In this document: in pieces, positions 40,116 through 41,115 of the stretch
How positions within the stretch are numbered: position 1 is the stretch's first letter
How the letters are laid out: each line of letters opens with the position of its first letter
Source: Flavobacteriaceae bacterium
GTDB taxonomy: Bacteria; Bacteroidota; Bacteroidia; Flavobacteriales; Flavobacteriaceae
DNA length: 41,115 bases
NCBI GenBank assembly: GCA_002862705.1
Contig: PKDU01000045.1
Location: 1 to 41,115, forward strand
Direction: 5' to 3'
Notes under the pieces: generated by a model
Database searches by the model: none
Told to the model about the DNA's origin: nothing
Seen by the model: only the letters and a program-made list of their open reading frames with translations
Translations under genes and position numbers: made by a program

Positions 40116-40588
40116 TAGCGGTCAATGGATAAGATTTCAAACTTGATTTTACCACTGGGCACAGAGACCTCTGCGACATCGCCCACTTCTTTACCCAATA
40201 GACCTTTACCAATTGGAGAGCTGACAGAAATTTTACCAGACTTAAGGTCGGCTTCACTTTCAGCAACAAGGGTATAATTCATCTCCATGTTGTTGGCTAG
40301 GTTCTTAATACGTACTTTAGAAAGCACCAATACTTTAGAAACATCCAACTGCGACTCGTCAATAACACGTGCGTTAGCAAGGGTCTCTTCCATCTTGGAA
40401 ATTTTCATTTCCAACATACCCTGAGCTTCTTTGGCAGCATCGTATTCGGCGTTTTCACTCAAGTCGCCTTTGTCCCTAGCCTCGCCAATTGCTTGTGAAG
40501 CACGAGGACGCTCCACGTCCTTGAGGTAATTTAACTCCTCTCGCAATTTTTTTAGCCCTTCAGCAGTATAATATGAAACTGTACTCAT
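40115..40588 (-). CDS. greA: Transcription elongation factor GreA
   Basis: GreA rescues backtracked RNA polymerase by stimulating cleavage of the RNA 3' end. The 157-residue protein has the N-terminal coiled coil with the acidic tip region (EARDKGDLSENAEYDAAKE) and the C-terminal globular domain ending FEILSIDR. The ATG at 40588 fits the family start (SYYTAEGLKKL); an upstream in-frame ATG at 40645 lies within the promoter and hairpin region. HIT follows by a TAATG overlap. Confidence 0.97.
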   Translation of the reverse strand: MSTVSYYTAEGLKKLREELNYLKDVERPRASQAIGEARDKGDLSENAEYDAAKEAQGMLEMKISKMEETLANARVIDESQLDVSKVLVLSKVRIKNLANNMEMNYTLVAESEADLKSGKISVSSPIGKGLLGKEVGDVAEVSVPSGKIKFEILSIDR

Positions 40589-40603
40589 TTTTGGGGTATA
40601 GTT

Positions 40604-40631
40604 AAAAAATCCCTTAATTCGTAAGGGATTT
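40604..40631 (-). promoter_or_regulatory. Terminator-like hairpin in the greA leader
   Basis: A perfect 10-bp inverted repeat, AAATCCCTTA (40607-40616) and TAAGGGATTT (40622-40631), has a 5-nt loop and is followed on the minus strand by three more T residues, giving six in a row. It lies between the -7 box (40635-40642) and the greA ATG, starting near the predicted transcription start. It could be an attenuator, a stabilising 5' hairpin or an operator. Confidence 0.7.
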
Positions 40632-40634
40632 GTA

Positions 40635-40642
40635 CAAATATA
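40635..40642 (-). promoter_or_regulatory. -7 element of greA
   Basis: A perfect TATATTTG on the minus strand lies 4 bp upstream of the leader hairpin. No good -33 TTG is seen at 17-20 bp. Confidence 0.6.
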
Positions 40643-40672
40643 CAATTTTCCTCAATTTTGAATAATCTTCGA

Positions 40673-41098
40673 ATGAAATACATGATATTTATTGGTTTTT
40701 TGGTAGTACTGGGCTGCTCAAAGACAGCTGTAGAGCGCAATCCATTTTTGATTGAAAATAGCTTTGACCAGCGTATTAATTTAGCATTGCCAGCTTTTGA
40801 TAATCTAAACTATGCTGGCGGTAGCCTCTACTGGCCTAATGGTGGCATTAGAGGTTTGCTGCTCTATAATTTGAATGGCAATACCATTCTGGCTTGGGAA
40901 GCCAGTTGCCCAAATCATGAACTTAAAAGTTGCTCTACCTTACAGACTGATGATTTGGTTAGTCCGACTGCCTCTTGCGCTTGTGAAGACTATCAGTATA
41001 GCTTGGCTACTGGGCAGCCCCTTACAGAGGGAGCTACCTATAGCCTATTGTTTTACAAAGTGCAGCAAAATGGAACCCAAGTACGTATCTACAATTAA
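40673..41098 (+). CDS. Rieske-like lipoprotein with non-canonical ligand residues
   Basis: The 141-residue product has a lipoprotein signal ending LVVLGC (Cys15) and a C-terminal region recalling Rieske proteins: SCPNH (Cys79, His82), a further SCSTL, then SCACED (Cys102, Cys104) and a strand-rich end. The canonical Rieske ligands CxH and CxxH are not met: the first pair is CxxH and the second lacks its His. So it probably does not bind a standard [2Fe-2S] cluster, and disulfides are possible. Similar proteins are common beside greA in flavobacteria. The ATG at 40673 gives a proper signal; the upstream TTG at 40658 is less likely. Confidence 0.8.
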   Translation: MKYMIFIGFLVVLGCSKTAVERNPFLIENSFDQRINLALPAFDNLNYAGGSLYWPNGGIRGLLLYNLNGNTILAWEASCPNHELKSCSTLQTDDLVSPTASCACEDYQYSLATGQPLTEGATYSLLFYKVQQNGTQVRIYN

Positions 41099-41115
41099 AA
41101 TTGTAGCGTAAGTCC

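Overview
This window is chromosomal DNA from a member of the Bacteroidota, almost certainly a flavobacterium (family Flavobacteriaceae; genus not determined). The grounds are a Por-secretion (T9SS) C-terminal sorting domain, gene families typical of this group (DUF4271, DUF4296, DUF3098, DUF3127, the coaX-lptC neighbourhood, a mevalonate cluster), start sites without Shine-Dalgarno sequences, and many copies of the Bacteroidota -7 promoter element TAnnTTTG. Most of the window is dense housekeeping sequence in which operons often overlap by a few bases.

Layout. Positions 1-1180 are AT-rich accessory DNA: the truncated edge of a DUF3987 mobile-element gene, a tandem TTGGGACATA motif, and a T9SS-secreted protein gene broken by a stop codon in its signal peptide. 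This patch ends at the 3' end of tRNA-Leu(TAG) (1210-1291). Next come an M20 dipeptidase, convergent hemW-ruvC-lipoprotein, and a DUF456 membrane protein. From 13256 down to 5712 runs a seven-gene envelope operon: coaX, an outer-membrane protein, a TPR protein, lptC, a small membrane protein, a CNNM/CBS protein and a PpiD-like chaperone, closed by a terminator. tRNA-Phe(GAA) follows with its own promoter and terminator. Positions 17135-13463 carry mvaD, mevalonate kinase, a UbiA prenyltransferase and a pseudouridine synthase.

From 21885 to 17699 a PhoB/PhoR-like pair leads into trmB, an alkyltransferase-like gene, mrp and a NifU-type scaffold, ending at a bidirectional terminator. A LuxE-like acyl-protein synthetase, tyrS, DUF4296, a pyrC-type dihydroorotase, a dolichol-phosphate-mannose-synthase-like enzyme, DUF4271, hemD, DUF423, an Lrp-type regulator and a Zn-peptidase follow. 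Positions 30026-31325 form a second accessory patch: an ABM-domain protein, a hicAB toxin-antitoxin module with a candidate operator, and a 250-bp cluster of palindromic interspersed repeats. The right end holds leuS, the ftsX-DUF3098-uppP-truB-tag run, aat, a DUF3127 protein with an SSB-like tail, an orphan histidine kinase, HIT, greA and a Rieske-like lipoprotein.

No CRISPR array, rRNA operon, intact insertion sequence or clear new defence system was found. The most interesting signals are the palindrome placed between the greA promoter and its start codon, the likely leaderless promoters, the broken T9SS gene and tRNA-linked mobile remnant on the left, the hicAB operator and repeat cluster, and two unknown envelope proteins locked in an operon with lptC.
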